Under the pieces are notes generated by a model. The model was not told where the DNA came from. It saw only the letters and a program-made list of their open reading frames with translations, and searched no databases. The translations under genes and the position numbers were made by a program. From Hysterium pulicare CBS 123377 (Eukaryota > Ascomycota > Dothideomycetes > Hysteriales > Hysteriaceae): a stretch of DNA of 64,000 nt. Below are positions 21,747-31,650 of this stretch, one piece after another. The stretch lies in the NCBI GenBank assembly GCA_000467715.1, contig AJFK01000113.1, positions 1 through 64,000 on the forward strand. Reading direction: 5' to 3'. Position 1 is the stretch's first letter, and every line of letters starts with the position of its first letter.

Positions 21747-23045
21747 ATGGCTTTTCGGAAGCGTAATATCGCCCTTTCGCGTACTTCAGCTTCCTCTGAC
21801 TCTACATCTCCGTCTTCTGCCCCAGTGCCCTCATCTTTAGCGCAGGCGACTGCTCCAGGAACACGACCCTCACCAATCGACGGCCGGCCCACAACTTCAA
21901 CAGGTACCCCCTCATTCGACGGTATACTGGCAGGCCATGCTGGGCTGGCACTTGGAAATTCAATACTTATTGAAGAGAGCGGGACGACAGATTATGCGGG
22001 CTCGCTGTTGAGGTTTTATGCCGCCGAGGGAGTTGTGCAAGGTCACAGAGTGCATGTAGTGGGCGTCGGAGAAAGTTGGGGAAGAGAATTACCTGGACTA
22101 GTTGGTGCTGGGAAGGATGATAGAAAAGAGAAGAGGAATAGTGATGGAGAAAAGATGAAGATCGCGTGGAGATATGAAAGATTGGGGGAGTTTGGAAGTA
22201 GTAGAGGTGTGTGCTCATGTACATACTTGAATGCGATCAATCTATTTGGAACACAATGTCTGGGTGCGAAAGGCGCTGATTGATTTCGTCGTGCAGGGCC
22301 GCCAACCATAGATATAGGACCAACCCCAGTATCTGGACAAGTCTCACCAGCGACATCCTCTGAACCCCAAGCTTTCTGCCACACCTTCGACCTAGCCAAA
22401 AGGCTCATACTACCTGTGGGCACGTCCATGAATTATATCCCTATTTTTCTGGAAGAGCAATCCTCGACATTTATCCCAATTCTCCAAAATCTGCAACACC
22501 AACTCTCCTCGTCCTCACCTAAAACCGTTCATCGCCTAATTATTCCCGCCCTCTTATCCCCAGCATTATACCCACAATCAGCATCCAACCCACACTACAT
22601 TCTCCCTTTCCTGCACGCACTTCGTGCTCTCTTACGTCAGTATCCCACCCAGCTTACGGCGATCCTCACTCTACCACTTTCCCTCTACCCTCGAACATCC
22701 GGACTCGTACGCTGGATGGAACTTCTCAGCGACGGAGTACTTGAATTTGCACCATTCCCGCACCACATGGACTCGTTATCAACCTCGGGAGCCGCAACAG
22801 CTGGGGAAGAGAGGCCACAGGGAATGCTGAGAATTCATCGGTTGCCAGTGGTCCACGAGAAAGGGGGTGGAGGTGGAGATAGGAGTGGGTTAGGCGATGA
22901 TCTGGCGTTCACAGTCAGCAGGAGAAAGTTCGTTATTGCGAAGTTTAGTCTGCCGCCTGCAGAAGGTGACAAAGAGGGGCAGGAGGGAGTTATGCTGGGA
23001 GTTGGAGAGGGCGGGAAACAAACCAAAGTAGATTTGGATTTCTAG
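21747..23045 (+). CDS. ELP4: Elongator complex subunit 4
   Basis: Two exons (21747-22206, 22297-23045) give 402 aa. After a Ser/Pro-rich start MAFRKRNIALSR come GTPSFDGILAGHAGLALGNS and ILIEESGTTDYAGSLLRFYA, the Elp4/PAXNEB signature. Further Elp4 segments are FCHTFDLAKRL, LRALLRQYPTQLTAILTLP and SGLVRWMELLSDGVLEFAPF. Elp4 forms the hexameric RecA-like ring with Elp5 and Elp6 and serves wobble-uridine modification of tRNA. No Walker A is visible, as expected for the family. The tail contains a Gly-rich low-complexity insert before DLAFTVSRRKFVIAKFSLPP. Confidence 0.92.
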
Positions 23046-23096
23046 GGTTGAAATGCCTAGCCATGATTAAAAATAGGCAGAATAGATATTGTACGT

Positions 23097-23345
23097 TCAG
23101 CTATCACTGTCTTCATCGGAGCCTAGCATATCCTCCATTTCAATCTGCTCCCATCCTGCTTGTCCAGCTCCAGACGCAAGGCCTCGAGCATAGCTCCGTC
23201 CAAAGGACGCGTGACGCGGATTGATGGTCGCCCCGGATATTCTTGCGCGGAAACGATCTCCAAGACATGAGGATAGGGCAAGATAGGCTAAGAAGAGGAG
23301 AAATGGGAAAAAGAGAAGTAGACTGAGTAGAAGAAGAACATTCAT
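23097..23345 (-). CDS. Small single-pass membrane protein, unknown function
   Basis: 82 aa from the ATG at 23345; the frame continues upstream to 23396 but the chosen start gives a clean signal-anchor. An N-terminal hydrophobic helix (VLLLLSLLLFFPFLLFLAYL) is followed by a basic linker (GDRFRARISG) and an acidic end (EQIEMEDMLGSDEDSDS). It lies convergent to ELP4 with about 50 bp between stops. I do not recognise a named family. The ordered topology and good frame make it likely real. Confidence 0.6.
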   Translation of the reverse strand: MNVLLLLSLLLFFPFLLFLAYLALSSCLGDRFRARISGATINPRHASFGRSYARGLASGAGQAGWEQIEMEDMLGSDEDSDS

Positions 23346-23772
23346 CTTCACGAGTTGGAAAAAACAGAGCTCGGCAAATCGAAGATAGGCAGTCACGTGA
23401 AATCAGATGAAATAGGTAGAATAAGCTTTATTGCCAAGACGCACCTCAAATTTGACCTCAGACCTTAAACTTTTACTACAATGAATAAAAATGAGACGGT
23501 ACCGGTACCTAAGACCACCGTAGCTGAGAGGAAGGTATGTGAGTCTCCGAAATCATTCTCTTGACTACAATCATCACCCCATTCTATGATTAATAACCAA
23601 ATTCAATCTGTCAATCTACTGACTCCTTCATTGGAACTTGATGACTCCCATTTGTATTCACACTATGATTATGCTCAGCTATTTGATTCCTTTTCGTATT
23701 TTAATCTTCAAAGCATCGATCTAATCATCTCCCAATATCATAGGTGACTCCAGCGGAGTCAGAGGAACCACA
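23346..23772. promoter_or_regulatory. SEN34 upstream region with a spliceable upstream ORF
   Basis: About 430 bp. A short frame starts at an ATG at 23481 (MNKNETVPVPK...ERK), contains the palindrome ggtaccggtacc and ends at a good GTATGT donor. The matching acceptor (ATCATAG, about 23744) leads to exon sequence that overlaps the SEN34 start in another frame, so this looks like a spliced 5' UTR with an upstream ORF, not a SEN34 N-terminus. Confidence 0.35.
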
Positions 23773-24717
23773 ATGGCAGATGCTACTGTTCCGGAGCCTT
23801 TCCCTATCTCGGTCATCGGCAACCGGTACCTTCTTTTCGATGTCGACACCGTCACCTATGCTCGCCGTGAGCACAGCATCTGCGGTGTTTTGATCGGCAG
23901 TCTACCTCATCTGTCGCAGCAAAACATCTTTTTGGGAATACCCCTCGAACTCATGCCTGAGGAGGCTCGATTGCTCGTTGAACAAGGCCACGCATATATT
24001 GTCGACGATGTACAAGCTCATCAGGCTGGTTTTCTTCGGATGAGCCGTGAGGATAGACTTGCCTTTTTGCAAACAATGGATAAACAGGGAATGGAGGCCG
24101 CTATGAATGCTAAGAGGAAGGCGGAAGAGAAGTCTCAGAAAGCCTTACAGGAAAAAGGACTTGCACGTATAGTACCTCAAAACAGAACTCGGCAAGTTCC
24201 TGAGCCTCAAGAATCGGTTTCCGAAGAGACAATCACTGAGGAGGATGAGGCGTCTCTCTTTGACTCACCAGCTCGCTCCCTTTCCTCAGCTACACCCCCA
24301 AACCAGAAGATCGACCCTTACTTCATCACCCCAACCACCTCACATCCGCCTTTGCCTACTCCCCCAAGACTGCCGGCACTACCACTACCAAAGGTTCCGC
24401 GTACATATCCACTCTTCGCGTACCTGCACTCGAAAGGGTACTTCATGACGCCTGGTCTCCGTTTTGGCTGTAACTATACCGTTTACCCAGGTGATCCACT
24501 GCGTTTCCACAGTCATTTTCTTGCCACAGGTCTAGACTGGGATGAAGAGTTTGAACTACTGGACATCGTCGGTGGTGGCAGGCTGGGCACTGGAGTGAAA
24601 AAGGCGTATCTTATTGGTGGTGGAGAGCCCTCCACGAAGGCTCCTGATGGTGACGAGCAGTCGTACGGAGCAAAACATGGAGTCAAAGCTTTCTCTATTG
24701 AGTGGGCCGGACTGTGA
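23773..24717 (+). CDS. SEN34: tRNA-splicing endonuclease catalytic subunit Sen34
   Basis: A single exon of 314 aa. The N-terminus (PISVIGNRYLLFDVDTVTYARREHSICG) is Sen34-like. A coiled, charged linker (residues about 95-170) leads to the endonuclease domain starting at YPLFAYLHSKGYFMTPGLRF. The catalytic triad can be placed by spacing: Tyr238 in YPGDPLRFHSH, His246 eight residues later and Lys277 in GTGVKKAYLIGG, 31 residues after the His. Sen34 cuts the 3' splice site of intron-containing pre-tRNAs. This is of local interest because two tRNA-like genes with large anticodon-arm inserts lie 24 kb away. Confidence 0.95.
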   Translation: MADATVPEPFPISVIGNRYLLFDVDTVTYARREHSICGVLIGSLPHLSQQNIFLGIPLELMPEEARLLVEQGHAYIVDDVQAHQAGFLRMSREDRLAFLQTMDKQGMEAAMNAKRKAEEKSQKALQEKGLARIVPQNRTRQVPEPQESVSEETITEEDEASLFDSPARSLSSATPPNQKIDPYFITPTTSHPPLPTPPRLPALPLPKVPRTYPLFAYLHSKGYFMTPGLRFGCNYTVYPGDPLRFHSHFLATGLDWDEEFELLDIVGGGRLGTGVKKAYLIGGGEPSTKAPDGDEQSYGAKHGVKAFSIEWAGL

Positions 24718-25238
24718 GCGAGCTGGAAACATTGGGCTCAACCAGGGAAAGCGACTCGATGAAGGTACGCTCAATAGCAATATGCTCATGGAGTAGTCCT
24801 CGTTGCGCGAGATCCACTGCGGGAGCCATCAGCAAATCAATACTATGGATAAAGGATGGGCCGTGAGTGCTGAAATGCTTTCGGTCTTCGTTTTGGGAAA
24901 GGGTGAGGCCTCCGATTAGCCAGCCCCAATCTCCATTCGCATTACAGTGGTAGTAAGGCGGTTCACTGAACGACGTTGTTTATTCGACGAAATCCCACAA
25001 GAGGTATATCGCAAGCATGACGTGCAATCGCGTCCATCGCAAAATCCATGAAAGGACGATGTGTAATGAAGGTTATGAGGGTAGTAATGGGGAGACCAGG
25101 GCATTCCAGGTTTCACGTATTTATTGTCGTGGTAGTTGTAATCTGTAAATTGGGTTGAAAATTGATCGATCGTCCGACAAGAACAAGAATGGGCAAGTTA
25201 TATACTTTGTTCATCTACATTCTACAACCATGTCTCCC
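24718..25238. other. Convergent intergenic region
   Basis: About 520 bp between SEN34 and bioB stops. Nothing recognised. Confidence 0.4.
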
Positions 25239-26541
25239 TCAAGCTACCGCCGAAGTGGCAACAGGTGGCTCCGTCTCCTTAACCACAAACCTCTCTCCCT
25301 CTTGGATTGGTTCCCTCTTGCCATTGATTGTCTCATGGACCTCCATGGGTCTTAATCCCCACCTGTTAAACATCTCTTTATCCTCTTCCCAGCTATTACA
25401 CTCCGTTGTTAGCATCTTCTCGCCCGTAAAGACGGCGTTGGCTCCTGACATGAAGCACAACATCTGCTTTTCTTCTGGCATGGTATTCCGTCCTGCAGCA
25501 AGACGGATGATTGTGCTTGGAAGGACGAGGCGTGCCGTGGCGATGGTCCTGACTATGGCGTCGAAGGCGATGGGCTCGCTCTCTCCCAATGGCGTGCCTT
25601 TGATGGGGACGAGGGCATTTACCGGGAAAGATTCAGGGTGAGATGGCATCGTAGCTACGGTATGGATCAAACCGACATGATCTTTAGCTTTCTCGCCCAA
25701 GCCAAGAATACCTCCTGAGCAGACGTTGATCCCCGCTTCCCTCACATTGTTGATGGTAGCTAAGCGTTCGTCGTACGTCCGTGTAGTAATCACACTCGGA
25801 TAGTGCTCTCTACTTGTATCCACATTATGATTATAAGCCGTCAACCCGGCATCCTTTAGCTCTTTTGCCTGCGCCGCATCAATCATGCCCAAGGTCACAC
25901 AAGCCTCCATACCCAAGTCCCTAACTCCCTGCACCATGTCCTTGATATTCTTTAAATTGGTTTTTCTTCCCCTCATATCTCTCCAAGCAGCTCCCATGCA
26001 GAAGCGTGAGGAGCCGTTGGCTTTGGCTATTCGAGCAGCTTCGAGGACGGACTCGACGGAGGAGAGCTTGGTGGCTTTGAGACCGGTTTGGTAGCGGGAT
26101 GATTGCGCGCAGTATGAGCAGTCTTCGCTGCAGCCGCCTGTTTTGATGTTCATGAGCGTACACATTTGGATTGCGGCGGGGTTGTGGAAACGTTGGTGGA
26201 CTGTGGCCTGTCCATGTAATTAGCAGTGAAGTCCAATTTTGATATTCACATCCTTGTCCTCTCTTGGGTAAGTTGAGACTGACAGCTCCATAGGACAGCT
26301 CCATCAGAGGCGTATTGTAGATGTCGGAAATTTCTTCTCTTGTCCAATTGGTCCTTGGCTCTGATGCTTGTAGCGCATTCTGGAATGTTGGAGATGGGGC
26401 GGCTGAAGGGCGTTGAGGAGGTTGACTAGACAGTATGGGTACATCTTGAATCGTACTGAAGGGTCTGAAGTGAATTGGGGATCGGGAGGCAGTGAATGGG
26501 GAAACGAGGGCTGCCCGTCGACTCAGTAATCGTCCAGACAT
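25239..26541 (-). CDS. bioB: Biotin synthase (radical SAM)
   Basis: Two exons (26284-26541, 25239-26207) give 408 aa. The N-terminus (SGRLLSRRAALVSPF...) is Arg/Ser-rich and looks like a mitochondrial targeting sequence. After TREEISDIYNTPLMEL the join restores ATVHQRFHNPAAIQMCTLMN. The radical-SAM cluster motif CSEDCSYCAQS (CxxxCxxC) follows, with YNHNVDTSREHYPSV and the arginine that ligates the auxiliary cluster in the RLAAGRN segment. The enzyme inserts sulfur into dethiobiotin. The intron donor is GTCAGT, a weaker site than most here. An in-frame ATG at 26577 would add 12 residues. It lies about 4 kb from bioDA. Confidence 0.93.
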
Positions 26542-26998
26542 GTTTGCAACGAGTGAATGGCCTTGGGCACGAGCCAAGCAGTGAATGTGAATGTGTTGTG
26601 ATAGCGAGTTAAGGCTGTGTGAAATGGATTTGTTGGGATTGGTGGGGCTGATGAGGGGTTCAGCAGATAAGACAGGGGTACCGTGTAAGCTTCATCGCGT
26701 CTTTCCTAGCGTCGCGATACACGTACCTAGGTATTTTATGGATGGTGAATGCTTTCGTTACACGTGTGTCATCATCCCTTCTAAACCAAGTGCCACATTC
26801 ACCCGTACCATGACTCCCTTATGAATTCATGTGTCGATATGAGCCGCTCGCCCTTGTTTTGATGTTCCTACAGGAACGCTTTCAATACAAGAGACAACCG
26901 CCCCATGACCCGTACGTTTACTCCTGTACACTAGTCTTCCAGCTTTCTGACACGTTTTCTAGAGAGTGCGCTGCTGGTGTCACTCTTGAGCCGCGACC
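26542..26998. promoter_or_regulatory. Divergent intergenic region bioB / GCP4
   Basis: About 460 bp of divergent promoter sequence; a CACGTGTG element lies near 26761. No gene seen. Confidence 0.4.
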
Positions 26999-29332
26999 AT
27001 GCTCCACGAGATCCTCCTTTCGCTCTCCGGCCACCCCTCGGCGCTCTTCGATACCACTGGACACTTCCAGGAATTGACATCGGGCTCCGTTCCCCTTCTT
27101 TCTCCCCCCGAAACTGAGCTCCTTTCCTCGATTGGACGACTATCACAACTGCATAGGCAGATTCGCCATCATGCCTCCCGCATATCGTCGTCACATCCTT
27201 CCACAACATGCCGTGCTGTAGCTACCGCTATATCCTCACATCACTTGGAGAAGTTCCAGCAAAAAGTGCTGGATGTAGAGAGTCGGATTCTAAAGAAAGA
27301 TTCAACAACTGTTGGTGCCTATAACATTGTCCCATTGGCTGGCGTGGTAGGCGAATTTGCCGAGTGGACAAGGCTTATGGAATGGCTGTGGCTTATCACT
27401 GACTTCATCTTGCCCGCGAACTCGAGCAGCAACCTCACCCGTGGATTAGGAAATAATGAAGTTGCTTCAGGAGCAGGCATAATAGACAAGCTTCGTCTTG
27501 AGGCTCAAACTGGGTTTCCTGATATCGAAGCAGCAGCTGTCCATCTCGGAAAAGTTGCTGAAACTGCATGGCTACGGCAATTAACGACATGGATACTCTA
27601 TGGAAGGTTGCCTTCCTTTGGTACGACTGATTTCTTCATACAAGCAAATACTGAAACATCCGAGGAAGACCTATTCACCGTCCACCATAAACTACTCCCA
27701 AAATTTGTGTCCCAGCAAACTGCCGCATCAATTCTATTCATTGGGAAATCTTTAAACCAAATTCGCACACTGGAGATTGCATCAAAAGCGTCGACGGCAC
27801 GTTCATGTAGAGCGTCAGAACTTGAGCTTCTACCGGATCATTTGCGACTTCTTGCGGAAGTCACAGCCCCTATCTCCTCTGCACAACTTTCAGAAGCAGT
27901 TAGCGCTATTCGACTCTCTCTTTCACGAAATATGCTCCAAAATTTGCTGCCTTTGGAAAAGATCCTCGAGATCTTGACTTTATTACAAGAGTTCTTCCTG
28001 TTGGGTCGTGGAGAGTTTGCTCTTGCCCTGGTTACAGAAGCTGATGACCGGATACGCTCCCGTCATCGCAACTCGGCTCAGAGTAAGCTCGGCCAAAGCC
28101 TCCAAGGAGTTTTGTTGAAAGAGGGTGAGATTACCGCCGTCTTAGCTCGCACCTGGTCTATTCTCGCTACTTTCAGCGGCGAACAAGACCATGCGGATGA
28201 CGCTTTAGATTTGGCCATGGACATTGTGCATTTGGTTGTTCATACGTCCTCCACGAATAGGCCCGGGACTCCCGGGAGAGCGAAAGAATCTATATCCTCA
28301 TTTTCAAAGATCACGAATGTCGCCTTTAACGATCTTTTGTTGTCTGTGTCAACCTCTCTTGCGATGGATATTCGATCCCCTCTTGATCTTTTCCTAACGA
28401 ACTCAGACCTCGAAATCTACTCAACTATCAATGCCTATCTTCTTGCTGTCCGCCGTGCTCACCTACATCTGGCGGACATGTGGAGACAAAGCTCGATCCG
28501 GCGGGAGCACCCGGCGCCACCTGCCCCTCAATTCAGCTCTACTCCAAGTGGTAAAGCTTTACTGATGAGGAGACGTCAACGAGCTGATGCCCGTGGTCGA
28601 GACATGAGAAAAGTATGGGCAACCTGCGGAGCAGCAATTTTCTTTCTCTCTGAAAGCGGAGCATACTTTGAAGGGGAGGTAGTGCAAGGATCATGGAAAC
28701 ATTTCCGTGACTGGATATCCGGTCCAGAGAAGGCGTTTGCCTCTGCCACGCGGCCTCAATCTTCTGCCTCCTTTGGACATTCGAGTTTGCATACCGAAGC
28801 GTCAGCTCCAGATTCCCCTTCAAAAAGTTTTAGGAGGAGTGCAACTGATGCCAGGAGAGCCCCTCATGATCCCGAGACTCTAGCTTCTGCCCATCGGCAC
28901 TTTCTAGCCTCCCTCACGTATTCTCTTCTTCTGACCGATCTCACGTTCACTAAAACGCTGCGAGAATTCTTCACGCATGTAGATGAGCTCGTGGCTTTCA
29001 TCGGTCGATTCCAAATAATCCAACAGAATCTCGATCTTGAGGAGGACGGGATCGAGGATGCAATGAGGAATTACAAGCAAGAAGAGGCCGATGTGTCTCG
29101 AGAGCTAGATCGAGCGCGGCGGCGAGTGGACGGTGATTTGAAATCATTGGTTTCTCGACTTCGGGATATCGATGCGGAGCGTGTGGGTTCCGGATGGGCT
29201 CCTGCGCCAACTTCTTCCAGTGCCCATGATTACGAGCCTTGGAAGGCAGGTGGAGTGGATCGTCTTTTGATGAAACTTGACTGGGGAAGTTCTGCAGATG
29301 GTGAGAATGAAGAGGATTGGGACAAATCTTAA
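26999..29332 (+). CDS. Gamma-tubulin complex component 4 (Spc97/Spc98 family)
   Basis: A single exon of 777 aa. It starts with the GCP-type MLHEILLSLSGHPSALF, followed by LLSPPETELLSSIGRL and a long helical body. The C-terminal third contains the gamma-tubulin-binding region, with AYLLAVRRAHLHLADMW, AHRHFLASLTYSLLLTD and FTHVDELVAFIGRF. Length and the short N-terminus fit GCP4 better than GCP2/3. GCP4 sits in the ring complex that nucleates microtubules at the spindle pole body. Low-complexity Ser/Pro-rich inserts near residues 500-520 and 600-625 are usual in filamentous fungi. Confidence 0.85.
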   Translation: MLHEILLSLSGHPSALFDTTGHFQELTSGSVPLLSPPETELLSSIGRLSQLHRQIRHHASRISSSHPSTTCRAVATAISSHHLEKFQQKVLDVESRILKKDSTTVGAYNIVPLAGVVGEFAEWTRLMEWLWLITDFILPANSSSNLTRGLGNNEVASGAGIIDKLRLEAQTGFPDIEAAAVHLGKVAETAWLRQLTTWILYGRLPSFGTTDFFIQANTETSEEDLFTVHHKLLPKFVSQQTAASILFIGKSLNQIRTLEIASKASTARSCRASELELLPDHLRLLAEVTAPISSAQLSEAVSAIRLSLSRNMLQNLLPLEKILEILTLLQEFFLLGRGEFALALVTEADDRIRSRHRNSAQSKLGQSLQGVLLKEGEITAVLARTWSILATFSGEQDHADDALDLAMDIVHLVVHTSSTNRPGTPGRAKESISSFSKITNVAFNDLLLSVSTSLAMDIRSPLDLFLTNSDLEIYSTINAYLLAVRRAHLHLADMWRQSSIRREHPAPPAPQFSSTPSGKALLMRRRQRADARGRDMRKVWATCGAAIFFLSESGAYFEGEVVQGSWKHFRDWISGPEKAFASATRPQSSASFGHSSLHTEASAPDSPSKSFRRSATDARRAPHDPETLASAHRHFLASLTYSLLLTDLTFTKTLREFFTHVDELVAFIGRFQIIQQNLDLEEDGIEDAMRNYKQEEADVSRELDRARRRVDGDLKSLVSRLRDIDAERVGSGWAPAPTSSSAHDYEPWKAGGVDRLLMKLDWGSSADGENEEDWDKS

Positions 29333-29792
29333 TGCTCGCATGCAACTGTAGATGGTGTGCCTGGAATTATCATAGTACCTAGATTCTGGGATATCCGATA
29401 GAGAACGTGAAAATACCCACTAAGCGTCTATGCCATAAGAAGTACTTGGCAAATGCTTGGGTTGATCGGAGCATATAATAGTAAGTCTTCAGTCTGGTCT
29501 CAAGTAATGCTTCAAAACTGTCTCGATGCATGCTCGTCCTCTTGTTGAAACCCTCTATTTGAAAGTGAATAGTGAATGGGCCAGAAGGCCAAGTGGCTGC
29601 AGTGCAGTAGATTTCAGGCTAGCTCGAAGGATTGCAGCGACATAGCGGGGCGAATCAATCGAAGGTTGATTGATCTTGGCGAAGAGAAGTAATAAGAAGT
29701 CTATTTTAAACGATTTCCCCAGTTTCGAATGCAGCCACTCGTCGCTAAATGCCAAACATGCACTCATTTCTCATCCTCCTATCATTAACGCA
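29333..29792. other. Convergent intergenic region
   Basis: About 460 bp between GCP4 and PNP oxidase. Nothing recognised. Confidence 0.4.
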
Positions 29793-30704
29793 TCAAGGAC
29801 TCAATCTCTCAATCTTCCATTCCTCACCCGTCCCTTCCTTCCTCGTGTAATTAAACCGATCATGCAATCTACTTTGCCTCCCCTGCCAAAACTCGACCAT
29901 AGTAGGCACGACCCTCAGGCCTCCCCAAAACGGCGGCACTGGAATCTTTTCCTGGCCTTCAAACCTCTCTTCCACCTCCTGAACCCTCTTATCCAGTTCC
30001 TCTCTTCCCTCCAGCACTTGACTCTGAGGGCTCGCCCAAGCACCTATCCTCGACCCTCTTATCCTGGTGTCATAGTAGACCTGGGACTCTTCAGAAGTAA
30101 GCCTCTCAACAGCCCCCTCGACTCTAACCTGCCTCTCCACTTCCCTCCACCAGAACGTCAGTGCTGCGTGGGGATTGCTTTTAACATCTTTCGCCTTCCT
30201 ACTCGTCTCCCAGTTGCTGTACACGACGAAACCCCTCTCGTCTAGCTCTTTCATGAATACCACCCTCGCACTAACATGGCCATCTGGTAGCGATGCTGTT
30301 GCGAGCGTGACTGTCTCTGGTTGGTAGACGTTTGCTTTGAGCGCGGCATCGAACCAGGTATTGAATTGGATCAAGGGGGAGGACGAGAGGTCAGAGAGCT
30401 CGAGTTTGGCTTGAGAGTATTGGACAGCGTGGGCTGGATCAGTAGAGCCTCCCGTCGGAGCGAAGATGAGTTTGCTGCTCGGTGTGGAGGATGTTTGGGA
30501 GGGTTTTCCGGGCTTTGGGATAGGGTCTTTAAAAGAGTTTGTCATGCTGTAGCTTCTATGATTTACAGAACCTTGGTCTGCGCTCCACTGTGTTCGAAGG
30601 TAAGAAGCAATGGCTGGGCGTCTGCGCGTTTGTGTTGCGTTGCCAGATATTAATGGAGCTCTTAGGAGCTTTTGATTTTGACAAAGCACGCGTATGGATT
30701 TCAT
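29793..30704 (-). CDS. PDX3: Pyridoxamine/pyridoxine 5'-phosphate oxidase
   Basis: A single exon of 303 aa. The FMN-binding split-barrel core is clear: FNTWFDAALKANVYQPETVT, ATASLPDGHVSARVVFMKE, FVVYSNWETSRKAKDV, ALTFWWREVERQVRVEG and the conserved C-terminus FWQGRQSRLHDRF...WKIERLSP. It makes pyridoxal 5'-phosphate, the cofactor of BioF and BioA nearby. The first about 53 residues (Arg-rich, MKSIRVLCQNQKLLRAP) are either a mitochondrial presequence or untranslated; an internal start MTNSFKDPIPKP lies at 30545. Confidence 0.92.
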   Translation of the reverse strand: MKSIRVLCQNQKLLRAPLISGNATQTRRRPAIASYLRTQWSADQGSVNHRSYSMTNSFKDPIPKPGKPSQTSSTPSSKLIFAPTGGSTDPAHAVQYSQAKLELSDLSSSPLIQFNTWFDAALKANVYQPETVTLATASLPDGHVSARVVFMKELDERGFVVYSNWETSRKAKDVKSNPHAALTFWWREVERQVRVEGAVERLTSEESQVYYDTRIRGSRIGAWASPQSQVLEGREELDKRVQEVEERFEGQEKIPVPPFWGGLRVVPTMVEFWQGRQSRLHDRFNYTRKEGTGEEWKIERLSP

Positions 30705-30892
30705 GTAAACCGGTTAGTTGCGAAAAGTCGAAGGCATCAAAAAATTCAATTGAACGGACGATGGTGGGGTGACGTCTAAGATCTTTGAAAGTCCCCCGCA
30801 CCGCCACAAATAGTGGCTGGAGCTCTAGCTTTTCGACAAACTTCCTCGCAGTCTTCGACAATGTAGTCTTTCGCTACACCACCACAATAGCA

Positions 30893-31650
30893 ATGGCCCT
30901 AGAAGAAGCCCCAACAGACCTCACCAAGACTCTCCTCCTCCGCGCACACTCGCCTTCCACCGCCGAGCGTATCTACACCGAACGCGCCTTGCAAAAACCA
31001 CTGCCACTCCGCCCCTCCTCCCCTCAACCCGACGCTCGCTCCATCCGTGCAAAAGCGCGCTCTGAACGCAAAGCCAAAGTCTCGCGCCGAAGGAAACTAA
31101 AGCCGCGTCCGTTGTCTGCAGCCCAGAAGCGTAAGCTTTGTTTGTATGAGATCCCGAAAGAGCAGCGGAAATATGGAATCTATGAGCCTTTGCACAGGCT
31201 GTGGGTTGGGTATATGCGGGAGATTCTGGGACTCGATGCGGAGAACGGGAGGGGGTATGTCGCGCCTCAGAGTGCGGGGCCGATGATTGCGAGCGCCGAT
31301 ATGCATGGTGCGGTGGTGGAGGTGGTGAGGAGTAGGTGTGTGAGCCGGGTGGGATTGAAGGGGATCGTGGTGCGGGATTCGAAGTTTGTATTCGAGGTTA
31401 TTACTAAGGAGGATGTGATTAAGAGTAGGTTTGATATCTTGTCGTCTATGCTTAGATGGGACTTATACTAACTTTCATAGCTGTTCCAAAGGAACACACC
31501 ATCTTCAAACTTGAGGTCCCGCTTGCCGCAAAAGAAGGCGCTGAGCCGCCGAGACCATTGGTGTTCGAGCTCAATGGAGAAAAATTCCAGAAAGCGGCGC
31601 CGCATCGCGCGAATTGGAAGTTCAAGATGCATTATCAACCGGATCTATGA
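30893..31650 (+). CDS. POP4: RNase P / RNase MRP subunit Pop4 (Rpp29)
   Basis: Two exons (30893-31424, 31481-31650) give 233 aa. A basic N-terminal region (RSIRAKARSERKAKVSRRRK) precedes the Rpp29/Pop4 Sm-like barrel: LHRLWVGYMREILG, ADMHGAVVEVVRSRCVSRVG, LKGIVVRDSKFVFEVITKED. Exon 2 completes it with VPKEHTIFKLEVP and ends FELNGEKFQKAAPHRANWKF. The protein is part of the RNase P and MRP ribonucleoproteins in the nucleus. Its start is 188 bp from the far end of the divergent PDX3 frame. Confidence 0.92.
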
